Positions 42,161-49,565 of a stretch of 64,000 nucleotides of DNA are shown here, piece after piece. A model generated the notes under the pieces. It was not told the origin of the DNA and made no database searches. It saw only the letters and a list, made by a program, of their open reading frames with translations. Source of the stretch: Nocardiopsis suaedae. Its GTDB lineage: Bacteria > Actinomycetota > Actinomycetes > Streptosporangiales > Streptosporangiaceae. The translations under genes were made by a program, and so were the position numbers. The stretch is taken from the NCBI RefSeq assembly GCF_027706745.1, contig NZ_JAQFWP010000016.1, forward strand, positions 48,280 through 112,279, written 5' to 3'. The number at the start of each line of letters is the position of its first letter. The stretch's first letter is position 1.

Positions 42161-42174
42161 GACCGCATGCGGTC
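42161..42174. promoter_or_regulatory. 14-base palindrome upstream of the Crp/Fnr gene
   Basis: GACCGCATGCGGTC is a perfect palindrome about 86 bases before the Crp/Fnr start. It resembles a Crp-type dyad but lacks the TGTGA-N6-TCACA spacing. It is a candidate autoregulatory site. Confidence 0.45.
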
Positions 42175-42259
42175 ACTCTCGGCCTTCAACGGCTGACGTT
42201 CCGGAGCCCGAGGAAGGACTCCGGGCGACGGACGTTTCGCAAGGACCGAAAGGGCACAG

Positions 42260-42973
42260 GTGCACAGACAAGGCTTCGGCGCGTTGCTGACGGACGAGCA
42301 GTGGGCGGTCTTCCTCAAGGCGGGCGCCACGAGGGTCTTCCGGGACGGTGAACCGATCGTGCGCCAGGGCGACCGGGAAGGCGTCGTCTACATGCTCGCT
42401 GAGGGGACGGTCAAGGTGTCGGTCGTCAGACCGGACGGCACCGAGTCCCTGCTCGCGCTCAGGGGGTCAGGGGAAGCGCTGGGCGAGTTCTCCGCTCTGT
42501 CGGGGCTGCCGAGGACCGCGACGGTGACGCCGACGGGGGGCGACTGCCTGACTCGCGCCCTCACCAGTGCCCACTTCCGGCTGCTCGTCGGGCGTATGGA
42601 CTTGCACCGGGCGCTGTGGGAGCACGTCGTCAAGCGGCAGAGCGAAGGGGAGAGCCAGCGCGCGGAGATCGTGGCCCTTCCCTCGGGGCGGCGCTTGGCG
42701 GCGACGCTGCTCAGGCTCACCGGCGTGCTGGGGATGCACGTCCCCGGCGCGGACGGTGCGAAGGGCGGAGGAGACGGGGCTGCCCGCCACGGCGCCGTGT
42801 TGCGGGTGGGGCTGTCCCAGAAGGAGCTGGGCGACTGGATCGGCATGTCCCGCGCCTCGGTGGCCGCGGAGTTCGGACGGCTCCGGTCCATGGGCATCAT
42901 CCGCACCGGCCGCCAGTACGTGTCGATCCGCGACCTGGACCGGCTGAGAGAGGTCGCCCAGGGGGACGGCTGA
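42260..42973 (+). CDS. Crp/Fnr family transcriptional regulator, 237 aa
   Basis: An N-terminal cyclic-nucleotide-binding beta roll (FRDGEPIVRQGDREGVVYML, then GEALGEFSALSGLPRTATV) is followed by the long dimer helix and a C-terminal winged helix (LSQKELGDWIGMSRASVAAE). The phosphate-binding cassette has GEFSALSGLPRTA, where Crp has GELALIYGTPRAA, so cyclic nucleotide binding is credible. A class III cyclase-like protein is encoded 154 bases downstream on the same strand, which suggests sensor and effector of one nucleotide signal. Confidence 0.88.
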   Translation: MHRQGFGALLTDEQWAVFLKAGATRVFRDGEPIVRQGDREGVVYMLAEGTVKVSVVRPDGTESLLALRGSGEALGEFSALSGLPRTATVTPTGGDCLTRALTSAHFRLLVGRMDLHRALWEHVVKRQSEGESQRAEIVALPSGRRLAATLLRLTGVLGMHVPGADGAKGGGDGAARHGAVLRVGLSQKELGDWIGMSRASVAAEFGRLRSMGIIRTGRQYVSIRDLDRLREVAQGDG

Positions 42974-43127
42974 CGGGGAGACGGGCGGGAGACCGGGATC
43001 ACAGGCGGTCCGAGGGGCGGCGGCCGCAGTGTGTCGGATTCTGGACAGACCGCTGCCGGGCCCCGGGGGATGGTCGGGGTGCGCGACCGGAAGGCCGCGC
43101 ATCCCGACCCCCTGAGGAGCGATCGCA

Positions 43128-43976
43128 ATGGTGAATGTCCCCCGCCGTGCGCGCCGGAGCGGCACGCCCATGCCGCCCTACCGGGCCGTCCTGGCGGTCG
43201 ACGCGGAGAAGTTCTCGCGCACCTCGTCCCGGCACCAGCAGCTGCTCAACAACTCCATCCGCGACGCGCTCGAGATCGCGTTCCGCGACAGCGGCCTTGC
43301 GGGCCTCTGGGAGAACGCCTCCTTCCCCCAGCACACGGGGGACGGGTACGTGGTCGGTGTGGACCCGGAGCACCTCGCCCTACTGGTCAACCCGCTCCTG
43401 GGCGAGCTCCAGGAGGTGCTCGCCGACATGCAGCCGGTCCTCGCCTACGAGGACCGCACGCTGAGTCTGCGGCTGCGCGCCGCCATCGGCGTGGGGCCGC
43501 TCCCCGACAGCGGGGGAGAGGAGCACGGCGACGGCGTCGGGTCCGCCATGACGGAGACCCACCGGATCCTGGACTCCGCGCCACTGAGAAGGGCGCTCAA
43601 GGAGAGCGACCCGGACGTGACCTACCTGGTCGCGGGCCTGTCCGGCCGCGTGTTCGACGACGCCGTCCAGGGCGGCTACGTCGGCCTCAAACCGGCCGAG
43701 TTCCGCCCGGCCGACGCGAGCATCCCGGACAAGGACTTCCAGGCCGAGGTGTACATCTACGCACCGAGGCCTTCGTCCGACGGACCGAGGAACTCGGACG
43801 GGGACGGCCCGGCGAAGGCGGAAGAAGTCGGAGGCGGGACGGCCACCAGGTCGGTAGGTGGAGACGGCGGAGTCGGGAAGGCGGACGGGAAGGGCATCGG
43901 AAGCAATAGCGGCGTGGCCGTTCAGGCGGACAGCATCTCCGGCGGCCTGAACTTCGGGGACCAGAAGGGGGCATAG
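43128..43976 (+). CDS. class III nucleotidyl-cyclase-like protein with Gly/Gln C-terminal peptide, 282 aa
   Basis: Residues 18-212 look like a single cyclase homology domain. The first metal Asp is D25 in VLAVDAEKFSR, the second is D72 in HTGDGYVVGV, and the region where active cyclases have N-x3-R reads GSAMTETHRILDS, so the Asn is not obvious but an Arg (R146) is present. It may be active, altered in substrate or regulatory. The last 60 residues are Gly-rich and end in GVAVQADSISGGLNFG, a motif repeated in the next protein. Start ATG 43128 has GAGGAG upstream. Confidence 0.75.
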   Translation: MVNVPRRARRSGTPMPPYRAVLAVDAEKFSRTSSRHQQLLNNSIRDALEIAFRDSGLAGLWENASFPQHTGDGYVVGVDPEHLALLVNPLLGELQEVLADMQPVLAYEDRTLSLRLRAAIGVGPLPDSGGEEHGDGVGSAMTETHRILDSAPLRRALKESDPDVTYLVAGLSGRVFDDAVQGGYVGLKPAEFRPADASIPDKDFQAEVYIYAPRPSSDGPRNSDGDGPAKAEEVGGGTATRSVGGDGGVGKADGKGIGSNSGVAVQADSISGGLNFGDQKGA

Positions 43977-43978
43977 CC

Positions 43979-46126
43979 GTGGCCGAGGGGCGAAACCCCG
44001 ATCAGCAGGGGGAGGAGCGCCCGCGTAGGGAAGCGCCTGCGGACAAGGCCGACGGTGCTCCCCCCGACGCCTCGGATGTCCAGGACGAGTCGTCGGCATC
44101 CGCGCAGGCGAAGAAGCCCGAAGCGGGGGAAGCGGGGGCCGAGGACGGAGGCGGCGACGCCGGAGGGCGGTCCGGCCGACGGACGAATGCGCGGTCGAGC
44201 GTGGGCTCCAATCGGGGCCAGGCGGTACAGGCGGGCATGATCCAAGGCGGCGTCGCCTTCCACACCTACGTCCGCTCGGAGGAGACCGCCGAACGGGTCC
44301 GCAACGCACTGCGGATGGACGAGCAGAAGGTCGAGACGATCGTCGACACCTTCGTCGAATGCCGGGACTACAAGCGCTTCGAAAAGGAACTCGGCCGGTC
44401 CAGCATCGGGATCATCGTCGGTGAACCGGGCAGCGGCAGGGGGACGGCGGGTATCAACGCGCTCGCGGTCCTGCGGCCCGGGTGCCCGATCCAAGAGGAG
44501 ATGCCGGACCTGGACGAACGGGACGCGGGCCTCTCCGGCCTCGAGGCCGAAAAGGGGCGCACCTACCTGATCGACCTGACGCACGCACCGGACATCGACC
44601 CTGCTCAGAGGACCGCCCTGCGGTCGTTCGCGGGGACGGTGCGTGAGGCGGGGACGCTCCTCGTCATCATCGCCACCCCCAAGCAGTGGACCGAGGAGTT
44701 CGGAGAGGCGTACGCCTGGCTGGAGATCGAGGAGCCTCCCCCGCCGCTGGAGGTCTTCTTCAGGTCGATGCGGCATCGGACGTGCGAGGAGGATGCACGG
44801 TGGTGGTGCGAGGACGAAGGGGTCCGCGCCGCGTTGAGAGGGGCGGAGCCCGGGCGTGCCACCCAGTTGGCGGGGAAGGCCGCCCGAGGACGGCCGGAGG
44901 CGGGGGACGGCGGAGAGGACGTCTACCGCACATGGATCGACTCCGTCATCGGCTCCTTCTCCGACCCGGCGAAGGACCTCCGAAGATGGTTCGCCGAGCA
45001 CGACCATGAGAAGGAGTTCCAACGGGTCCTCCTGGAAGCCGTCGCGTTGCTGGAAGGCGCCCGCTGCCCCGTCGTCCTCAAGCAGGCCCACGAACTCGCC
45101 CAGCGCTGGAAGGTGCCCTCCGCCTGGCGCACGCCCATCTCCGGGAGCGGCCTGTCGGAGCTCCTCCATGACTTCCCCGCGACCGTCGTGGACGACAGGA
45201 TCCGGTTCACCCGCCAGGAGATCAGGGACGGCGCCCTGGACCACCTCTGGCGCGAGCACCCGCACGCGAGGGCCGACCTGCTCTCGTGGTCGGAGTCGGC
45301 GGCCGCGGAACTCCCCTGGGCGGAGAGGGGCCACCTCGCCGACCGGTGGCTCAGGCTCGGACTCCGCCATGCGGACGCGTTCCCCGTCACCGAGCTCATG
45401 AAGTCCTGGGGCCGGACGGCCGAGCTCACATGGGCGGCGGTCCCCGCCGTCGCCGAAGCCGCGGTCACCGCCGAGATCGGCGGGGTGGTCAGGGCGGAGC
45501 TGTACCGGGTGGCCGTCAGTACCAGGACACGGCAGCTCGACCGGATGGTCGCCGAAGTGTGCGGTGTCTACGGCCGGGTCCTCCCGCGCTCCGCGATGGT
45601 GCGGCTGCGGCTCATCGCGGCGAAGGTCCCGCACCAGTGGGCCGGATCGCTCGTGGGGATCTTCGAGAACATCGCCGATGAGCCCGGCAATCTGGAATCG
45701 GTGCTCGATGAACTGACGACGTGGGTGGCCGACCCGTCGGGGCATGGACACCGCGGGTACTTCGCCGTTCAAGGGCTCGGGCACCTCCTCACGCGCCCCG
45801 CGCAGGGACAGGAGGAGCGGGAACCGGTGATCTTCACCGAACTCGCGGAGTCCCGCGTTTCGGCGGACACCGCGGCGAAGTGCTGGGACGCCCTCATGGC
45901 GGACAACGCCCGGGTGTCGAGGACGCTGTGGACGTGGCTGAACGCGTTCTCCGCCTGGCCAGGTGTGCCGGAGCCGGTCAAGGAGTCGCTGCGGTCGGCG
46001 GTTCACGGTGCCCCCGACAACGCGGCAGCGGTCCTGCGGGTGATCAGGCGCTGGCGGTTGGCGCACGGACGCAGGGCCGCCGAGGTCGACAGGCTCTATG
46101 AGGACATCAGCGGCCGTGAATCCTGA
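43979..46126 (+). CDS. P-loop (STAND-like) NTPase with shared N-terminal peptide motif, 715 aa
   Basis: The gene starts 2 bases after the cyclase-like stop, so the two are coupled. The first 75 residues are disordered and acidic, followed by GQAVQAGMIQGGVAFH (80-95), the same motif as the end of the cyclase-like protein. The NTPase has a Walker A GEPGSGRGT (148-156; Arg in place of the usual Lys) and a Walker B-like TYLIDL (195-200), then LLVIIATPK. The C-terminal 400 residues are helical and may be a repeat-type sensor. I cannot name the family. It resembles signal-transduction ATPases of conflict systems. Confidence 0.72.
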   Translation: MAEGRNPDQQGEERPRREAPADKADGAPPDASDVQDESSASAQAKKPEAGEAGAEDGGGDAGGRSGRRTNARSSVGSNRGQAVQAGMIQGGVAFHTYVRSEETAERVRNALRMDEQKVETIVDTFVECRDYKRFEKELGRSSIGIIVGEPGSGRGTAGINALAVLRPGCPIQEEMPDLDERDAGLSGLEAEKGRTYLIDLTHAPDIDPAQRTALRSFAGTVREAGTLLVIIATPKQWTEEFGEAYAWLEIEEPPPPLEVFFRSMRHRTCEEDARWWCEDEGVRAALRGAEPGRATQLAGKAARGRPEAGDGGEDVYRTWIDSVIGSFSDPAKDLRRWFAEHDHEKEFQRVLLEAVALLEGARCPVVLKQAHELAQRWKVPSAWRTPISGSGLSELLHDFPATVVDDRIRFTRQEIRDGALDHLWREHPHARADLLSWSESAAAELPWAERGHLADRWLRLGLRHADAFPVTELMKSWGRTAELTWAAVPAVAEAAVTAEIGGVVRAELYRVAVSTRTRQLDRMVAEVCGVYGRVLPRSAMVRLRLIAAKVPHQWAGSLVGIFENIADEPGNLESVLDELTTWVADPSGHGHRGYFAVQGLGHLLTRPAQGQEEREPVIFTELAESRVSADTAAKCWDALMADNARVSRTLWTWLNAFSAWPGVPEPVKESLRSAVHGAPDNAAAVLRVIRRWRLAHGRRAAEVDRLYEDISGRES

Positions 46127-46179
46127 TCCTGTCATTCCTTACAGGCTGGTGGAGGCCTGCCGAGCAAAGGAGCAGAGCA

Positions 46180-46977
46180 ATGGCGTTGTTCGGATTCGGG
46201 GCCAGAGGGGACCGTCCCTCCGTTCCCTCCTGGAGCATCGCGTTCCGTGCCCCCGATACACAGATCGAATTCGAAGCCCGGCTGCCGAGCAAGAACGAAG
46301 GGCTGTGGTTCGAGGCCCGATTCTCGCTGGAGGTCGCATGGAACGGCGCGGGAGCGTCGGCTCGTGCCCGCATGCTGGCCGAATTCCAGCGGCGGATCAT
46401 CGGGGCGGCATCGGAGAGTTCGGTCGGCTTCTCTCTCGGTGACAAGGGGGCTGCGGAAGCGGAACTGGGGTGCGCCCTCTTCGACGAGGAGGTCTTCGAC
46501 CGGGCCGAGGTACGCGACCACAAGGTGCTCGTGTCCCTCACCGTAGACGAGGGGGACATGAGCCTGGCCAAGGAGCTGGAGCTTCTGGGGCCGAGGAAGG
46601 AGATCCAAGCCGCCGTGCACCGAGGGCGCATGGAGCGCGTCCGCGAACTGCAGCGCGACGTCTTGGTCGACTCCGTCCTCGCACGTGTCTGGTGGTTCGA
46701 GCAGCACCCCGATCGGTTGGGTCAGATCTCCGAGATGGGAGAGATGCTCGATGAGATGCTCACCCCTCCCGAGCAGGTGGGCGGGATCGTGAACGGTGAC
46801 GGTGACGGAGGCCGGGAATCGACCATGGACGCGTTCCTGGCCGGACTCGAGGAGTGGGAGCGCCCCGCCATGGTCGATCGTCTCGCGAGCATCCTGGAAG
46901 GATTCGAACGCGCAGATTTGGCGGAGCGCCTCCGACGCCAGTGGGTCACGACAGCCGGAACGGAGGCTGGAGCCTGA
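46180..46977 (+). CDS. 265-aa soluble protein, third gene of the cyclase-ATPase module (SPFH-like?)
   Basis: Follows the ATPase by 53 bases. Residues 24-55 form a beta-rich segment (TQIEFEARLPSKNEGLWFEA then RFSLEVAW), and residues 105-185 alternate strand and long helix (VLVSLTVDEGDMSLAKELEL, then RMERVRELQRDVLVDSVLAR), a pattern similar to SPFH/band-7 domains but not conclusive. No signal peptide or membrane segment is seen. It is probably a structural or effector partner of the upstream pair. I do not recognise a defined family. Confidence 0.6.
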   Translation: MALFGFGARGDRPSVPSWSIAFRAPDTQIEFEARLPSKNEGLWFEARFSLEVAWNGAGASARARMLAEFQRRIIGAASESSVGFSLGDKGAAEAELGCALFDEEVFDRAEVRDHKVLVSLTVDEGDMSLAKELELLGPRKEIQAAVHRGRMERVRELQRDVLVDSVLARVWWFEQHPDRLGQISEMGEMLDEMLTPPEQVGGIVNGDGDGGRESTMDAFLAGLEEWERPAMVDRLASILEGFERADLAERLRRQWVTTAGTEAGA

Positions 46978-47119
46978 AGCCGCAGGCGTCGGGCGACCGT
47001 GTTCGCGACGCAGCACTCGCTTCCTACCGGTCCGAGGCCGAGGCGTGCTGGGACGCCCCGGAGGAGGGGAACGGCCGGGGACCTGCCCCGCCTGCCCTCC
47101 TCCCGCCTAGGATCGGGCT

Positions 47120-47554
47120 GTGGCGTTCTTTCGGATCATGCGGTGGGTCGCGCTCGGGCCTGAGGAGGTGTGGCTCCGGCTGACGGACTGGACCCGTCAC
47201 GGGGAGCACATCCCCCTGACGCGCGTCACCGTCGAGCCGCCCGGTCCTACCGGGGTCGGGACGCGCCTCTCGGCGCGCACGGGGATCGGGCCGGTCGGGT
47301 TCGACGACCTGATGGAGGTCGTGCGGTGGACTCCTCCGTCGGAGGGCAGGCCGGGTCTGTGCCGCCTGGAGAAGCGCGGATCCCTGGTCACCGGCTGGGC
47401 GGAGATCATCGTGGGCGGGGACGGTGGCCGCTCCCGGGTGCTCTGGCGCGAGGAGGTGCGCGTGGCCGGGCTTCCCCGTGTCCTCGACAGGCCCGCGGCG
47501 TGGGGCGGCCGCCTGGTCTTCGGTCGCCTCGTCCGGGCCCTTCTCGCCCGCTAG
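47120..47554 (+). CDS. SRPBCC (START/polyketide-cyclase-like) protein, 144 aa
   Basis: Small helix-grip protein. It opens VALGPEEVWLRLTDWTRHGE, typical of SRPBCC proteins, then has GPTGVGTRLSARTGIGPVGF and ends with RLVFGRLVRALLAR. The family binds hydrophobic ligands in a deep cavity. GTG 47120. A long perfect hairpin follows before the convergent fdhD gene. Confidence 0.8.
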   Translation: MAFFRIMRWVALGPEEVWLRLTDWTRHGEHIPLTRVTVEPPGPTGVGTRLSARTGIGPVGFDDLMEVVRWTPPSEGRPGLCRLEKRGSLVTGWAEIIVGGDGGRSRVLWREEVRVAGLPRVLDRPAAWGGRLVFGRLVRALLAR

Positions 47555-47572
47555 GGGAGCGGAGCGGTTGTC

Positions 47573-47616
47573 GGAACCGGCCGGCGCAGGGGGCTGTGTA
47601 AGCGCCGGCCGGTTCC
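47573..47616. terminator. 15-bp stem-loop terminator between convergent genes
   Basis: GGAACCGGCCGGCGC (47573-47587) and GCGCCGGCCGGTTCC (47602-47616) pair perfectly around a 14-base loop, between the SRPBCC stop and the fdhD stop. It probably serves both directions. Confidence 0.8.
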
Positions 47617-47640
47617 GCGTCTACCGGCCCGGCCGGGGGA

Positions 47641-48501
47641 TCACCTCGGGGCCGCCATAGGCGTCTGGGACGCCGTCTCCAGGGTGATCCGGTTCCGGCC
47701 GGCGTAGACGTTCATGGAATCCCCCCTCAAGAAGCCGACCAGGGTCAGACCGTGCTCCCGGGCCAGTTCGACCGCCAGGGACGACGGCGCCGAGACGGCG
47801 GCCAACGCGGGGATGCCCGCCATCAGGGCCTTCTGCACCAGCTCGAACGACGCCCGTCCCGACACCATCAGGACGGTATTGCGCAGCGGGAGCATCCCCT
47901 CGCGCAGCGCCCAGCCCACGAGCTTGTCGACCGCGTTGTGCCGCCCCACGTCCTCCCTGAGGCACAGCAGCCGCCCCTCGGCGTCGAACAGCCCCGCCGC
48001 GTGCAGTCCTCCCGTGCGGTCGAACACCCGCTGGGCTTCGCGCAGCCGGTCCGGCAGGCCCGCCAGCAGCTCGGGCGTCATCTCCAGGGTGTCCCCGGAG
48101 ACGTCCCACCGCACCGCCATGCGCACCGCGTCGATCGACGCCTTGCCGCACAGCCCGCACGAGGACGACGTATAGAAGTTGCGCTCCAGGGAGGTGTCCG
48201 GCGGCGGCACGTGCGGCGCCGCCGCCACGTCCAGGACGTTGTAGGTGTTGGACCCGTCCTCCGTCGCCCCGGCGCAGTACCGGATCGACGCCAGGTCCTC
48301 GGCGCCGGCCAGCACCCCTTCGCCCGCCAGGAACCCTGCCGCGAGGTCGAAGTCGTCGCCGGGCGTGCGCATCGTGACCGTGAGCGGCGCCCCGCCGAAC
48401 CGGATCTCCAGCGGCTCCTCGACGACGAGGGTGTCGGCGCGGTCGTCGGAGGCCGCGCCGCGGATCCGCAGCACCTTCTCGCGGGTGGTCACGCGTCCCA
48501 T
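47641..48501 (-). CDS. fdhD: FdhD sulfurtransferase for formate dehydrogenase maturation, 286 aa
   Basis: FdhD moves sulfur from IscS to the molybdenum cofactor of formate dehydrogenase. The conserved C115-x2-C118 loop is SSSCGLCGKASID, and the fold is marked by TMRTPGDDFDLAAGFLAGEG, REDVGRHNAVDKLVGW and VSGRASFELVQKA. It is the last gene of the 51613-to-47641 unit, which supports formate as the substrate of the operon's molybdoenzyme. Confidence 0.95.
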   Translation of the reverse strand: MGRVTTREKVLRIRGAASDDRADTLVVEEPLEIRFGGAPLTVTMRTPGDDFDLAAGFLAGEGVLAGAEDLASIRYCAGATEDGSNTYNVLDVAAAPHVPPPDTSLERNFYTSSSCGLCGKASIDAVRMAVRWDVSGDTLEMTPELLAGLPDRLREAQRVFDRTGGLHAAGLFDAEGRLLCLREDVGRHNAVDKLVGWALREGMLPLRNTVLMVSGRASFELVQKALMAGIPALAAVSAPSSLAVELAREHGLTLVGFLRGDSMNVYAGRNRITLETASQTPMAAPR

Positions 48502-48557
48502 GAGCCCCCTGCCTTTCTGGCGTCGCGCCCGTCCCGGCGTTCATGCCGGGGACCGGC

Positions 48558-49565
48558 TCACTCCATTGTCTCCCCGCCGCCGCGCACCCGATCCTTTCCG
48601 GGCGCGTTCTGCACGTGCTGGTACCCGAACCGCCCCTTGATGCAGAGGTTGCCGTGCGTCACGGGGTTGTCGTGCGGCGAACTGGTCTTGACGATCTGGC
48701 CGTCCTGGACGTGCAGCGTGACGTTGCAGCCCACCCCGCAGTAGGTGCACACGGTCGTCGTCTGGGTCTGCCGCTCCTCGTCCCAGGTGCCCTCCTGGCG
48801 CATGTCGAACTCGGTGGTGAACGACAGCGCCCCCGTGGGGCACACCTCGATGCAGTTCCCGCAGTACACGCACGCCGAGTCCGGCAGCCCGACGTCGAAC
48901 TCGGTGGACACCCGCGCGTCGAACCCGCGCCCCGCGATGCCGATGGCGAAGGTGTTCTGCCACTGCTCCCCGCACGCGTCCACGCACTTGTAGCACATGA
49001 TGCACTTGCCGTAGTCGCGCACGTAGAGGTCGTTGTCGTCCTTGGCTGGCTGCTCGACGGTCGCGGCGGCCGCCCCGTCCACCGGGGCGTGCTCCCCGGC
49101 GTGGCGCGCGTCGCGCTCGCCCAGCGGGGCGGGTTCGGCGCGCGGCCCGAACCGGTCCGGCGCGGCATCGTAGCGTTCGTTCCATTCCGGGACACCCGGC
49201 GTGGTGGACAGGTCGACCGACGAACCGAGCAGCTCCAGGACGAGCTTGCGGCTGTGCCGCACGCGCTCGGAGTCGGTCAGGACGCTCATCCCCTCCTCGG
49301 CCTTGCGCGAGCACGCCGGGGCGAGCGTGCGCGCCCCCTCGACCTCGACCACGCACACCCGGCAGGCGTTGCGCGGCGTGAGGGTGTCGCCGTAGCAGAG
49401 GGTCGGAACGTCGATCCCCTTGGTCTCACAGGCGTCGAGGAGCGTCGAGCCCTCAGGGACGCGGATCTCCTCGCCGTCCACGGTGACGCCGACCAGGCGG
49501 CGCGGCGCCGCCAGGGGGACCGGTCCGGCGGGGGAGGGGGCGGGGGTCTCAGGTGCGGCGGTCAC
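48558..49565 (-). CDS. formate dehydrogenase iron-sulfur subunit (N-terminal part of FdhA), 335 aa
   Basis: Electron-relay part of an NAD-linked formate dehydrogenase. In order: a plant-type 2Fe-2S domain (CYGDTLTPRNACRVCVV), two 4Fe-4S ferredoxin motifs (CIMCYKCVDACGE, CVYCGNCIEVCPTGAL), and the 4Fe-4S domain that normally opens the molybdopterin subunit (CTYCGVGCNVTL ... NLCIKGRFGYQHV). The protein stops shortly after GRFGYQHV, exactly where standard FdhA runs on into the molybdopterin domain. That remaining part is a separate gene at 51946-53883. GTG 49565 overlaps the NuoEF-like stop by 4 bases. Confidence 0.88.
   Translation of the reverse strand: MTAAPETPAPSPAGPVPLAAPRRLVGVTVDGEEIRVPEGSTLLDACETKGIDVPTLCYGDTLTPRNACRVCVVEVEGARTLAPACSRKAEEGMSVLTDSERVRHSRKLVLELLGSSVDLSTTPGVPEWNERYDAAPDRFGPRAEPAPLGERDARHAGEHAPVDGAAAATVEQPAKDDNDLYVRDYGKCIMCYKCVDACGEQWQNTFAIGIAGRGFDARVSTEFDVGLPDSACVYCGNCIEVCPTGALSFTTEFDMRQEGTWDEERQTQTTTVCTYCGVGCNVTLHVQDGQIVKTSSPHDNPVTHGNLCIKGRFGYQHVQNAPGKDRVRGGGETME

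Noticed and set aside
48541..48558. Frameshift or truncation of FdhA at the end of the Fe-S gene
   Set aside because: The missing catalytic half does not follow in any frame downstream but exists as a clean separate gene at 51946-53883, so this is a gene split, not a broken gene.
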